This document shows, in pieces, positions 1-11,994 of a stretch of DNA of 64,000 nucleotides (its first letter is position 1; the number at the start of each line of letters is the position of its first letter). Below the pieces are notes generated by a model. It was given only the letters and a program-made list of their open reading frames with translations, searched no databases and was not told the origin of the DNA. Both the position numbers and the translations under genes were made by a program. This stretch comes from Spirodela intermedia (taxonomy: Eukaryota > Streptophyta > Magnoliopsida > Alismatales > Araceae). The stretch lies in the NCBI GenBank assembly GCA_902729315.2, contig LR746275.1, positions 2,760,501 to 2,824,500 of the forward strand, read 5' to 3'.

Positions 1-377
1 TTGGGGAAAGCTAATGCATATGTTTCTCTGCATGCTTTTCATGAACTCGGGGAAAGCTTTAATGAAGTGTCCGTGCCTTTCATATATTATATAATCCCTC
101 GTCATCGGATGGAACCAATCACACATTGTTGGGACAGGATCATGAAGGAACCAGATCAGTCACCAAAAGATAGTGTTTACCTACATTATTGTTATGTTTA
201 CTTTTTTCTACCTAAGAAAACCAGTGAATTATCAACTTGTACTCATTAATGTGATTTTTTTAATTTTTTGATCTGTCTTCCACTTTATTTTGTCCTTCTT
301 CATCTGAAAATTTTTGTGGGGTTCCATGTCTTCTGTTTCTTGGTTGAATAAGTCGGTCTTGAAATGCAATATTTCAG

Positions 378-3300
378 GTTTGTCTTCAGCCTCCTTGGAG
401 ATCACTGATTCTGGGTCTGGATTGAGCGGTATGCCAGCTTTGCAGAATTTGGTTTACCTTTTTGAACCACGTTGCTTGAATTATTGTTATTGTGGATTTT
501 TTTTTTCGGTATCTCCCCCCCTCAATTGATCATTAAGTTCGTGTATGTTTTTTTTATACAGTGCATGAAATTACTTTCATAATCTTTTCATTATATATAT
601 TTGAAATGGGCCTTACAAAATGTACACAATAATTCTTTCCGCGTGGAACACTGGTGATGCACAAATTATTGATATAGGGATCCTCAATAAAAAGTCTGTC
701 CTCTCTGGATTGAGTCCCATAATCTTCTAAGGGAGTTGGATTTACACCGGAGTAAGCAAGATGGAAAGTTGAAGCAAATATTGTGAAACAGAGGTCGGTG
801 TGTTTACTTAGATGTGTGCATGTGCGGAATGCATAAGACTTGTGGAATTAAGGAAAAACCATACAAGATTTCCAAAATTTTGAATGAAAAAAAAGATGGG
901 GGAAGAAGGAAGGAAAGAGAAGAGCAAATGGAAAGGGTATCTGTGACAGCACGTCCGATGAGTGGTGTTTTCGGCAGTGGCATGCCCACTTGGGAAGAAA
1001 AGATGCAGGGGCCCGGCAGAAGCCACCTGCTGGCTATAAGCTTCACTACCAGTAGGATCTCCCAGTTGAACGCTCAACCTCCGGATCCATCTTTGACAAG
1101 ACTTACCTTGTCCTCAGAAGCTCAGGCCCAGTTCATCTCAGCAGCCCAAAGCCTGTTCTCAGGTCTTCAAGCAAATCCCCCTCTTTTTCCAACCCTGGCC
1201 TTCGGAAGTTTAAGTCAGAGCCTACCTTGATAAGCCCTGGCCGGAGCCGATCCTAAAAGTCCTATTCAGTTGACTCCAAAGGAACTAAAACCTGTAAACA
1301 AAGATCTATTACGATCTTTTATGGGTCTCGAGACTAGTGGTCACAAAGATCAGTTGAAACTTCATGTCAATGTGGGGTCCTGCGATAAAAAATATCCACT
1401 AAGGTCCTGCGTGGGCCTTGAGCATAGTGACCAATAGGATCCTATGTGACCCTATGTGGGCACAGAGCCTAGCGGGATAAAATAACCAATAACTTCTTAT
1501 GTGAGCCTAGAGCCTGATGGTATAAAACATGCCCTAGAAAACCTTACATGGGCCTTATTTTAAATTCATAGATGCATCCAAATCAATTTCATTGCATAAA
1601 TTTGCGAAAAGGACTTCATCTGCTATCCAGATGGGGCTCATACCTTTTGTTAAATGTATGCAATTAAAGCTAACTTTTTTTAGTGAAGAACATCTAAATG
1701 TAACACAACCCAAAAAGCAAAATTAACCGTCAGGAATAACAATAATATAAAAAGATAAGAGTTTACTAAAAGGCTGAAAGATAAGAGTTTCATTTTAAGA
1801 AGAAAAAGGTCCAAAGATAATGATTATAGTTCCTTGCCTTTCTCTTTCCCCTTTTGGGGATTTTGCAATATCCTTGCTAATGTTTTGTAAATATTTTTGT
1901 GCCATTTTATCACTAGACCTGGCATGTATGCGCGCTAAGGTTCATATACTGTTAGAAAAATAGAAGGATAACAAACTTGGGGACCCCCCTCCTCACTTAT
2001 GGTTAATGGGATGATTCAATGGATATAGTTAGGTTTTTCTGTTGGCCAGCTAGATATAAGTGTTTGAAGTTGGTACGGATCTGACCCACCACTTGAGGCT
2101 TTACTAGCATGTCCAATGAGATTTATTGTATCGTATATATTATTGAATATTTTGATATTGATTGATGTATCTTTTCACCCGGGATGTCATTTTTATATTT
2201 ACTATTACATGACTGTGATTATGCAGTTACTGATCAAAATATGATATTTATACATCACATTATTATTATAAAGCACTGTTAGTTAAATTCTCAATCGATT
2301 TTTAATGTAATCTCTTTCCGTATTGGATATGCTGCTGTTAATAATCATGTATGTGGTCTTATTAACGAAACATTTGCGCTTGGCCACGAATTCTTAGTCA
2401 TTCTGATGTCCACCTCCTCTCTTCTTACTTGAAAGGTATTTTTTCCGGCAACCTATCAACAGATGTCACCGGAGATTGTAGGTGGAAAATAAACCGGAGC
2501 GGGTTCTGTGGGATGCGTTCTAAGAAGGTGAATGGTGATGTTAAAAAAAAATTATCATCAAGAAAGCTTTTTCTTTATATTCTTCGGATCATCTATGCCG
2601 TAAAGAATGTTCCCTTGAGCCTCAGTCAACTTGAACGCGTCATGATGTGTTCTCTTGAGAGAGATTTACCTGACGCACAAGTTTTGATTTTCTTCTCATT
2701 CTTCATTCTTTCTTCATTCGTGATTACTGAAATATTTTCTTTCTTTGCCCAGTTCATTGACACATTGTCAGAGCATTAGGCCACTCCACTCAAAATCAGT
2801 TGGCTATGACTGGACTAGGCCCATCCATAGAACTACATGATTTCATTTATTCATTAATTGATATGGGATTATTCTTGCACATATATCCTCACATGTGAGC
2901 CGATTTTTTAGTTTTTTTCGTGAACTCATGAACAACCATTGCTCATGATTCCATATTTGACTATTACATCATCTGGACTCGGAATCGATTGATGATAGAG
3001 TAAAAGAGACGCTCAAAAAATTATTTCGTTTTCTGTGATGTGGGACTATTCCAGCAGTGCTTATTTATAAGAACAAAAGTAGAGATTGTCTTGAGATTGC
3101 TTTTCTTACATGATCATTCGCTTGGGCTTATCACAGAGATTACATGGGCTGTGGAATCATCCGTACCAATAAGCTAGTAGAATTCAGGAAGAATGTCAGT
3201 GCCTTAGTTCATCAAATGCGCTGACTTTTCCTAAAATGGATGCAGTTCAACGGCTTCATCGACTTGGATGCCTATGACACGATAGCCATGAGGCTGAGAG

Positions 3301-3502
3301 GGGATGGAAGATGCTACATATCTACCGTTGAGTACCTCCACCAATCGATATAAAAGTATCCCCAAATTGTGTAATTGATGGTTAGTTACCCATGCAGATA
3401 TACACTGAAAACTGGGTGAACTCGCCCGGTCAACAGGAAGACAACTCATGGCAAGCCTTTGTTCTCGTGCCAAAGGGCAGCTGGCATACCGTCAAGGCGA
3501 GT

Positions 3503-3533
<31 letters not shown>

Positions 3534-3820
3534 AGGTGGGGGTGCTGAATTGGGCCTGGGCCCCAGTTTCATGGGTCCCGCCCGATGGACAACCCATGTT
3601 GTTTTTCCTCTGATGTCGGAGTAATTTTCAGGTTCCCCTAGAGCAATACTTACCAACATGGAGAGGAAACGTCATAGACGTGAATCTTGAGATGAACCCA
3701 GCAAGGATCGTGGGGATGTCTCTCTCAGTGAACGCTGAGGCCGCCTTTCCTGGGGCCCGGGCCGGGCCCGGTGACTTCAGGCTCGAGATCGACTGGATCA
3801 AGGCGCTGAGAACTCTGTAA
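378..3820 (+). CDS. CIA30: CIA30 complex I intermediate-associated protein 30, 3' part (five exons)
   Basis: Mitochondrial assembly factor of NADH:ubiquinone oxidoreductase (complex I) in the CIA30 family. Exons read as 378-428, 2436-2527, 3246-3326, 3398-3496 and 3632-3820 (TAA 3818-3820); the phases join in frame and give 170 C-terminal residues. Family signatures seen in order are [62 protein letters not shown] and [13 protein letters not shown]. The first codon is split and needs a base from an upstream exon, so the N-terminus lies outside the window and 1-377 is intron. Introns are 2.0 kb, 0.7 kb, 71 bp and 135 bp. The last intron starts with GC instead of GT (AAG|GCGAGT) and then runs into a CT tract. 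Family identity is recalled knowledge; exon borders are inferred from splice signals and frame. Confidence 0.92.
429..2435 (+). other. 2.0-kb intron of the CIA30 gene
   Basis: Donor GTATGC at 429 and acceptor AAAG ending at 2435. It contains a more GC-rich stretch (about 810-1560) with short related phrases around 'ggtcctgcgtgggcct' and 'ggatcctatgtgacc', possibly remains of an inserted element. No coding potential was recognised in it. Confidence 0.7.
3509..3533 (+). repeat. (CT)n microsatellite in CIA30 GC-AG intron
   Basis: A run of CT dinucleotides begins about 10 bases after the GC donor at 3497-3498. It lies in the sense strand of the intron. Confidence 0.9.
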
Positions 3821-5040
3821 GTTCCACCTCCTTCATGGCCGATCTTCATGCCTTGGGCTGATGGGCCGTCTTAGAATGGTTGTGGGTCTCCGTGGGCCCT
3901 GTTTAATGGGCCTGTTTCAGAGCCTCCCCATCAAGGCTTCACCCACCCTGGTTTGATGCATCAGAGAGTTTTTATCATGATTTTTTTTTTGCTTAATTAC
4001 GCGCTAATAAATAAAATTCCTGACGTAATTTTTTAAAAAATATAGTGGACCTTCATGTAAAATATTTGGAGTAATTCTCAGGTTGGTGGCCTTCAAATAT
4101 TGACTCAATACCTAAATATCGCAATTTTTGGGGATTATTTTTCTCCAAGCATTGTTAATTGTTTCTTTTTTCTGTAAGATTTAGAAATTTTTTTTTTCGA
4201 GTCGATTGCCAAAAGAAGATGAAGAAAAGATGGCAATATATATATATATATATATAAATAATATTATATTGTGCTTTAAAGATAAATTGACTTTTTTTCA
4301 TGAGGAGTCGAGATCATTCTTCTCGTAATGTGATGTTACATTGGACCATCGTATTTTATTTCATTTATATTTAAATGCCCACATTTTCACCGGGCAGGCT
4401 GTGATTTGTGTTTTTTATACTTATTTAGAAAAAATGATATTATTTACCCCTTGTCAAATAACATTCGGCTATAATAGTTAGCACACTTCTAAAAAATAAG
4501 GGAAAAAATAATACATATTATAAAATTACTCTGATGCCAACAAAATAAAACAGCTTTATTATTATTATTTAAAAAAATTAACCATCTTCGTCATTTGTAT
4601 TTTTACATCTGATTCCCCGACATCAACGGGTAGAAAATCTGCGCTTAGAAGGCGGGCCCCATCCTTGGATAGAAATGCGTAAACAATGAACGTTACGGGG
4701 TCAATCAGGCCCCTGATTGGTTGGTTTCTCCCGTGAGAGAATATTACGGGCTCGGCGGCTGGGTAACGGCCAGCCGCCACGTGGAAAGCTTATCCTGCCG
4801 TCCATCTGATGGGTTTCACCGTCAGCGACGTTGTGGATTCGGAAACTGCAGAAGACCATTGAACCGCCGGTGGAGATTTCTGCGCGTGGAAAGGTTCTAA
4901 GTGGGCCCCTTAGCATGTTCTGGAAGACGCCGCACACAGAAATGAACACCGCCTCACGTTCGTCCGCCCTGGCCAGTGGTAGCGAGCAGAAAAGGTAATT
5001 CGGTCATTAATATACAAATGATATCCGCGAGAGAGAGGAA
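3821..5040. other. intergenic, AT-rich then promoter-like
   Basis: The part to about 4560 is AT-rich with a (TA)n run at 4235-4256 and poly-T/poly-A tracts. From 4600 on, base composition rises and a G-box is present. No coding exon was recognised. Confidence 0.6.
4778..4783. promoter_or_regulatory. G-box CACGTG upstream of RING gene
   Basis: Palindromic CACGTG inside GCCACGTGGA, about 840 bp upstream of the start codon of the next gene. G-boxes bind bZIP and bHLH factors in plants; function here is inference. Confidence 0.4.
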
Positions 5041-5353
5041 ATCTTGTTGCAGACTTTCGTGAGAGGTTTCTCTCACACCTTATTCTTCTCCGTTCGCCGG
5101 AGGGGGGAACGAGCTTCTTGAGCTGACCAGGGAGATTTCTTCTTCACCGAACGCGCTGCAGCGTCATCGGCTGCTTCTCTGGTTTGGTCAGATTTACCGT
5201 GCGTACTATTATTTCTTCCCATGGAGCCTCTGGAATGTTCTGACGGAGTACCTTTAAAGGCGGGATAACGAGCGGCGGAGATTCCGTCAGCTTTGTTGGC
5301 GTTCGGGGGGCGATCTGTTCTTGGTGCGTCTCTTTTCGAAGGGGAATTCTGCG

Positions 5354-5617
5354 GTGAGTGTGCGGATTTTTTCTGTCCGATTCGTCTCGTTCTTGACGTC
5401 GGTGTTTGGTTCCTTCCTGATCAGGAGCGTGCTGTGATTTTAATGTCGAGAAAACTCATTTTTTTGGTTTAATGAGAACGATTTTTTTGGTTTTCCCCAA
5501 CTCGTCGAGCTTCCTGGCTGATCCTCTCGTGGATCTGATGATTCTATGTAGCTTTATCCTTGAGCTGTATGATCGTCTTTCTTTTTGTAACTGGTCTTGT
5601 TTGACTTGATTGATCAG
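5354..5617 (+). other. 5' UTR intron of RING-H2 gene
   Basis: A strong donor (GCG|GTGAGT) at 5354 and an acceptor (GATCAG) ending at 5617 enclose 264 bp, directly before the ATG at 5618. A 5' UTR exon of about 5040-5353 is then expected. The first coding base follows the acceptor immediately. Confidence 0.6.
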
Positions 5618-6748
5618 ATGAATTTTCTCCCCCCAGAGGATTTTCCTCATGGCGAGAGAAGCTTCATTTCATTATCTGACCAGTACGCCCCGCCTGGTTC
5701 TCTCGTTGTTGGATCAGACGGCGAAACAAGTACTGCAGACGAGGGGGAGATGGAGGACTCTGTGAACGATAGGTTCTGGTGCCACATGTGCTCGCGGAGG
5801 GTGAACCCTGTGTTGGAGGCGGAGATCAAATGCCCCGTCTGCGATAGCGGCTTCGTCGAAGAGATGGACGGCAGGGGAGGGGATTTTGACTCCTCTGGCT
5901 CAGATCTGCAATCGGATGGGGCTCTCTCTCTATGGGCTCCGATCCTGGTGGAGATGATGAGTGGCTCTCGGCGGCGGAGGCCACGGAGGGACGAAGATGA
6001 CGATGGCTCAGATCATCAAGATCGGGATCGTGGCACCGAGCTCGGCCTCCTTAGAAGACGACGGAGCTCTGCTCTCCTGCATCTGCTTCTGGGGCTCCAT
6101 TCTGGACAAGATACTGAAAGAGGGGAGAGTGATAGGGATCCCTTGATTCTGATCAGTCCCTTCAACCCGGCTATTATCGTCCAGGGCTCCTCCCATGATG
6201 ACGGCCTACAAAACCCTATCGGTGATTTTCTTCCTACCGCTGCCTCCGTGGGGGACTACTTCGTCGGCTCTGGTTTGGATCTGCTGCTGCAGCATCTGTC
6301 TGAGAACGATCCAAATCGCTACGGCACGCCGCCTGCGAAGAAAGAGGCCGTCGACGCGCTGCCGACGGTGAAAGTTGAGGAGAATCTGAGCTGCTCAGTT
6401 TGCCTGGAGGACTTCGCCAGAGGAGAGGAAGCGAAGGAGATGCCCTGCAAGCACAGGTTCCACAACGGCTGCATTCTGCCATGGCTGGAGCTCCATAGCT
6501 CCTGCCCAGTCTGTAGATTGCAGATTCCTGCCGATGAGACGCCCAAGGATGGGACCGGGCCGAGTGGTAATGGCGACAGAGGGGTGGAGGCCCCTGGTGA
6601 GGATAGTGGGGGAACCGGGAGGAGGTTATGGATTCCTGTTCCATGGCCTTTCAGTGGGATGTTCTCCTCGGCCGGATCTCATGGCGGCAACAGTGGCAAT
6701 CCTTCTTCAGCCTCTGGGAGTAACTCTAGGGAAGATAACGACCACTGA
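5618..6748 (+). CDS. RING-H2 E3 ubiquitin ligase with N-terminal zinc ribbon
   Basis: A 376-residue protein in one exon. Residues 53-80 hold a zinc-ribbon (Cys55, 58, 72, 75: FWCHMC...CPVC), which in plants is typical of the RING1/RHC/CIP8-like ligase group. The RING-H2 finger lies at 259-299: Cys259, Cys262, Cys277, His279, His282, Cys285, Cys296, Cys299, with the conserved CLEDF, HNGCILPWL and SCPVCR blocks. An acidic/basic linker (118-152) and a Ser/Gly-rich tail follow, with no membrane segment, so a soluble ligase that pairs with an E2 enzyme is expected. ATG 5618 is chosen because it is the first ATG after a likely UTR intron; an in-frame TTG further up has no support. The substrate cannot be told from sequence. 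Confidence 0.94.
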   Translation: MNFLPPEDFPHGERSFISLSDQYAPPGSLVVGSDGETSTADEGEMEDSVNDRFWCHMCSRRVNPVLEAEIKCPVCDSGFVEEMDGRGGDFDSSGSDLQSDGALSLWAPILVEMMSGSRRRRPRRDEDDDGSDHQDRDRGTELGLLRRRRSSALLHLLLGLHSGQDTERGESDRDPLILISPFNPAIIVQGSSHDDGLQNPIGDFLPTAASVGDYFVGSGLDLLLQHLSENDPNRYGTPPAKKEAVDALPTVKVEENLSCSVCLEDFARGEEAKEMPCKHRFHNGCILPWLELHSSCPVCRLQIPADETPKDGTGPSGNGDRGVEAPGEDSGGTGRRLWIPVPWPFSGMFSSAGSHGGNSGNPSSASGSNSREDNDH

Positions 6749-7232
6749 AGCCATCGTCGTCATCATCTTCTTCTTCTTAGTCATCTTCTTTGCTCATCCT
6801 AGCTTGATATGTCAATATTGTACAGTGAAAGTTGCGATTGTATTCACCCGATTGTAGGCAGGATCTATTCTATTGGAAAAAAAACTTGGGTTTTCGTTAA
6901 AAAGGCAAGACTTTTCGGCTGTGGTGATCCACCCAGCTGCTGCGGGCGATGAACGCAGCAAGCATCCGTCGTCTTTCCGTAGGTGCGATGGAATGCTCCA
7001 GGGGGCCTGATGATTTTCTGGGGGTCATTTCTTCACAAAAGAAAAAAAGAAAAGCCGATTTGAGTGAAAAAGAGCATCGTCCAATGATTATTCTTGATTT
7101 CTCTGGTATATTAGAAAGAGTATCAGATATACATTGAAACATCCGAAAAGCATACCCTTTTGGCAAAGCCATAATGATTTACAAAAGCGGCTAAAGGTTC
7201 TGCACAAGAGAGAGAGAGAGAGAGAGAGAGGA
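6749..7232. other. convergent 3' ends of two genes
   Basis: The 3' UTR of the + strand RING gene and the 3' UTR of the - strand small membrane protein gene meet here. A (GA)n run lies at 7208-7230, immediately beyond the - strand stop codon. No other gene is seen. Confidence 0.5.
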
Positions 7233-9418
7233 CTAGAGAGGGGAAGAGCTCCTCGAGTCACCCATCCTCTCATCGCGCGGCGAGGAAGAGGAGAAGGCCG
7301 CGTGGTAGGAGGAAGAGGCCAGCTGCGCCAGTGCCGGCACGGCGCCACCTGCGCAGTCATCACACGGCATCCCCTCAGTCCACGGACCGAATCCATGGGA
7401 ATTTATGCCACTTAATGAACAGTTAAAAACAGAAGAAAAAAGACCCAACTAGGGGAGGAATTCTAGAATCTCTCTTGAATGTAAACCAAGCTTCCGGACG
7501 AGAGAGGGAAAATCGAAGACCCCCCCGGAGGAGAGGGAGAGTGAGGAGATGATCTTGCTCAGAGTGGGCTCTCTGACCTGCCAATCCGGCGCAGGCGGAG
7601 GAGAAGACGATCACCGGGGGAGACTGCATGAACGAAGATCAAGCATCCCTTAGTCGGGCAGTGCAATTGAGGTGTCAATGCAGATCACAGTGATGGAAAA
7701 TACTTTGCTGGTAACTTCCTCCATTAATCAGACGACCCAAGGTCGAATGAAGAACACATCGGAGGAGATAATTGGATGAAACCCTACACTTCCCTAGATT
7801 CATGGCTAATGTTCCTGCGCCTATGTCTTCATGTTTACATTGGAGAATAAATATCACGACACTGGGGCAACATCAACCGACAGTAACATAGCCGCCAATC
7901 TAGTTTCAAAAGTATAGTTCAGAGTGGTTAAGCTATGTGTTGAGGCAGCGAAGTACTGAAAAAAGAGAGGCGATAGAAAATTATCAAAAAAGATGAGAGC
8001 TGCAGTTACTCACACCGACGAGAAAGTGCGCCCACATCGGACCCTTCACCCACCGACGAACGACGGGCATGGCTGAATATAGAAAAGAGGCACAGGAATC
8101 AAATTATTTGTCCCAAGCTCACAATCATGGAAGTCAGAGAACAGCAAAGCAGGTTAATCGGAGTAGTGATCTAAGAGGGTCGTACGGATGCACCATGATT
8201 TCCTTCTTTTCTAAAAGGGTAGCTGGATTGTTAAGAGGGCACACGGGGGAGCCTTCTCGTGAATTGCCCGTCAAATTGCTTCCCTCCGCAGAAAAAATAA
8301 AAAACAAAGTCCGCGTGGATTGGCCTGTCTGACCGGAGTTTCAGAATTTCTTCACGTTGAAAGGGTTCTATCGTTCTAGTGAACATGAAAGGTGCACAAC
8401 CTTTGTCAAAGTAATTTTATGTAGAAAACCAGGAAGCTAAGGTAATGCAGATTGGGGATCGCCTCAAAAAATTCATCTAGCAACCTGATAAAGAGGATAT
8501 GAGCCTTGATTTTCTTCCAACAGGGACTCTTTCAGTAGAATTCCTCACTTATGGCAACAACGGGTTTCTAATCCTTGCACATCAACAGAGTGGTCGTCCA
8601 GGTTTCCTTGACAGCGTAAAGCTGCAGGATTTTTGCAGCTTTGAGCTCGGTAGAATTAAAAAATTCTGTAAATTTAGGTCAATATGTATACGAATATCCA
8701 AAAAACATGGTATATTTTCCCAATAAATATTCAGGGCTTCCATGGACAAAAACAGAGGGCTTGACTGATAACAGAATCAGAATATTAACTCGACCTTTGT
8801 TCATTATGAAGCAATCAGAGGCTTCTAATGGCGGGTCTTAGATAGTTGGAGGATATATATATATAAAACTTGTGTATGAAAAGAACATTAACTGTCATTT
8901 TTTTTTTATAAAAAGGTAAAGGATATGAAGCTCGATTTAGTCATACTCATCTAGGCAACTGTGCACGCAAAGAAAAAAATGAAGGCATCTACGGAAAATG
9001 ACGTGATGCTGAGGAGATCAATTGGCATACCGTGGTTGAATCCATAGAAGGCGCTTGCAGTGCCCCCTACGGCAGAGGCAATCTGACCAAAGAAGACCGC
9101 GAAAAAATAGAATTAGTAACAGATTCATACAGAGAATGATCGTGTAGGGAGATGATAGGATCAGGCTTCACCATGGAAAAGCTATCACGCACGAAGGGCG
9201 CCACAGTCCACGAGCTGGTTTCCTTCAAGAAATGAAAGCGGGTTTCGTCGGCAACAACGATCTCAGAATGGAAAAAAAGAAAAGTAAACCGCAGGGAGCC
9301 CCGCCTCCCGATTGCACACAATGAGAGGGAAGGAAAGAGAGGGTACCATATCTTTGTAAAGAGGGCCGGCACAGTGAGGGCACCTTGATGGAGCGGGAGA
9401 GAGATCTGCGTTTTCCAT
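7233..9418 (-). CDS. conserved small plant membrane protein, function unknown (six exons)
   Basis: Exons in transcript order: 9418-9347, 9222-9172, 9082-9031, 8072-8014, 7623-7578, 7348-7233. All junctions keep frame and give 131 residues. The N-terminus carries a CPHC pair (Cys13, Cys16), then WTVAPFVRDSFSM, a Gly/Ala-rich stretch ending FYGFNHA, the basic MPVVRRWVKGPMWAHFL, and a hydrophobic segment of about residues 71-103 (PPVIVFSSACAGLAGG) that probably crosses a membrane. A Ser-rich tail ends the protein. I recall this as a widespread uncharacterised plant family but cannot name it. Exon 2 (51 bp) and exon 5 (46 bp) are very short, so gene finders may miss them. The donor after exon 1 (ATG|GTACCC) is the weakest call. 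Confidence 0.82.
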
Positions 9419-9650
9419 GGCGGTGGGGAAGACCGATCTCTCGGGAGCCCAGGGCTTCCCTCTCTGTCCGGAATGGGAGAGAGTCCTTCCCCTTTGAAAA
9501 ACCCCCACCCCACGGTGGGAAGAAACCCTTGGATGACAACCGTCTGATCACAGTAAGATTTGGGGCCCTGATCTTTTTTATGGTAGGAATCCCCCCAGGA
9601 GGCTCCCTCGCCGCAGGAGCCGCCTTTCTATGATTCAACTATACCTAATA
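9419..9650 (-). promoter_or_regulatory. likely 5' UTR/promoter of the six-exon gene
   Basis: GC-richer sequence upstream of the ATG at 9418, bordered by AT-rich repeats from about 9650. No TATA box was clear. Confidence 0.35.
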
Positions 9651-9839
9651 TAAAATTTAAGAACGATAATATAAAATTTATTTAAAATTTTATCATTTTA
9701 AATAAATTAGGGTTAGCATTAGGGTCAATTAGGGTATTTGTGTAATTACCTAATTTCTATGATAAAATTTGGTAAATTAGGGTATTTGTATTATGGACAT
9801 AAGATGATTCTAGATAATTTGTACAAGAAAATAATTCTA

Positions 9840-10690
9840 TCTTGTTCCTCAAAATGGTATCTTGGGTCTACTTTGGGTGATGATATGTCTTAAAGTTATA
9901 ATAGAAAATTTTAAGGAGTCACTTTGGGTGTTTGTGTCATTTGACCATAGATAGGATGGTTGTAGAAATTTTGTTAGAAATTCCACACTTCGTATGTTTC
10001 AAAAGGGTGCCATTGGTAGTAAAGTTAATAACTTTGGGTGATGAAATCCTATAAATTTTGGCACAAAAAATTAAGAAATAACTTATAGTGTTTGTGTTAT
10101 TGAGCATATGATGCTCATGGAAAATTTGTTTGAAATTTCATTTTTCTTATGTTTCAAAATGATACCTTGGATAGTAAAATTGATAACTTTAGGCGATGAT
10201 ATTTCATAAAGTTTGGCCCAAAAAATTAAAGAATAACTTATGGTGTTTGTGTCATTTGGTCATAAGATGCTCATAGAAAATTTATTTGAAATTTCATCAT
10301 TTATATGTTCAAAAAGGTACCTTCAATAGTAAAGGTGATAACTTTGGGTGATGATATCCTATAAAGTTTGTCCCAAAAAAATAAGAAATAACTTATAATA
10401 TTTGTGTCATTTGTTTATAGGATGCTCATAAAAAATATGTACTAACTTTTCTCATTTTTATGTTTCAAAAGGGGACTTTTGGTCATAAAGTTGATAACCT
10501 TGGGTGATGATATCTCATAAAGTTTGGTCCAAAAAATTAAAGAATAACTTATGGTGTCTGTGTTGTTGAGTGTAAGATGGTCATAGAAAATATGTTTGAA
10601 ATTTCATCCTTCTTATGTTTCAAAAAAGTACTTTGGGTAGTAAATTTAATAACTTTAAGTGATGATATCTGATGTTATTCTAATCATTGT
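9840..10690. repeat. tandem repeat block 1, unit about 155 bp
   Basis: A recurring phrase (gataactttgggtgatgat and variants, followed by ctcataaagtttg, then gtgtttgtgtcatttg and gttTgaaatttcatc) returns at about 9874, 10035, 10190, 10345, 10501 and 10656, so the spacing is 155-156 bp (first interval 161). Copies are diverged but clearly aligned. AT-rich, with no coding sense. Confidence 0.9.
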
Positions 10691-11990
10691 TTTAAGAAGT
10701 AATCAATTTTAAAATTTATTAAAGTTAAATATCTAAAAATTCTAATTTTAATTATTTATAATACATAGTGGATTTAGGTCGATTCACATGAAAAACTTAG
10801 TATTATGCGATGCACATATATTTTTTATTAATTTTTTGAGTGAGGATAAAGACATAAAAAGGAATGAAAGAAGAAAAAAGGCTTAAAAACTCATCTAGAT
10901 CTTCCACAAACTCAAAATCAGATAAACAAAAGAAAAAGTGCTAAAAGAAATATTATAAATTTACAAAGAACAAGAAAAGGTGAAAACACCTCCACCAACA
11001 ACCTAATTGTTGGTAGAGTACTAAACTTGTGTTTGAGAGAGAACCCTAGATTATATCAACAACTACAGAAAATATACAATTAATATGTTGAAATCGATGA
11101 GTGTTGAAAATCTCACAGAGTCCACTATTTGCAGCATTTATAAAGAAAAAGAAATAAAGAAAAAACCATGTGTAGAAGCTAAAACATTTAATTTGAAGCC
11201 TAGGAGTGTGGACACTAATATTGTTGTGCTCGACCCCTCTTCTACTTGTCACATAGTAAAGGAGCTCGCAACTAGTAGCATTGTCAACACCACTACTAAT
11301 GTTGCCATCATGAGTGCTGCCACCACTATGCTCATCTGCTCTCTACCTGTCACATAGAAAGGGAGTTCACAACCAGTGCCACTATTATCACTACTATTAA
11401 TGTCGTCATTATGAGCGTCACCACCACTGTGCTTGGTCCCTTCTTTGCTTATCACATAGAATGGGACTCACAACCACCATCAATGTTGTCACTACCATCG
11501 TCGTTGTAGTTGTAGTTGTTGTGATTTTTCATTTTTCATTCATTGCCCTCCATCATCTTCTCTCCATAAGCCCTAATTTCTATTGGTCGCCCCCCTTTCT
11601 CTCTCTTCTTCCCCCTTTAAATACCCCCTATTAGAATGGGTTGGTATGTAGCCTGATAGTAGGCCGACTATAATGGATCCATTGATCAACTTATTAAAGA
11701 CTTAAAAATTATAGAGAATCTATTTAAAATTTAAATTACTCTTCTTCTAATTTTTCTACATGTAGATATAATATTTTCATTTATTAAAATGATCAATATT
11801 ACATAAAAAACCTTTTGATTCAAGAGAATATGCATGTTATAAAATGTATAATTTTTAATACATTTTATATGTAATCTAGTAGATAATATAAATTCACATA
11901 AAATATGTTTACATCAAATGTGTACTTTCATTAAGACATTTAAGCTATAATCATATAAAATATGCATATATCCTATCATGTAATATTGAG
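10691..11990. other. spacer between the two tandem repeat blocks
   Basis: AT-rich DNA without the 155-bp unit. It includes a small ACC/ACT-rich tandem repeat and a CT-rich patch near 11560-11620. Possibly an insertion that split one array; no terminal repeats were recognised. Confidence 0.5.
11239..11490. repeat. three-copy tandem repeat, unit about 102 bp
   Basis: The phrase tcacatag followed by aaggagctcgcaac or close variants occurs at about 11250, 11351 and 11453, so the period is 101-102 bp. The copies include degenerate ACC/ACT runs. Confidence 0.7.
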
Positions 11991-11994
11991 GCTT

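Noticed and set aside
1-249. 82-codon open frame at the window start
   Set aside because: It does not match the CIA30 N-terminus, starts with TTG, and lies where intron sequence is expected.
11085-11357. 90-codon + strand frame between the tandem repeat blocks
   Set aside because: Built largely from the 102-bp repeat with Thr/Ala/Ile runs; no family likeness.
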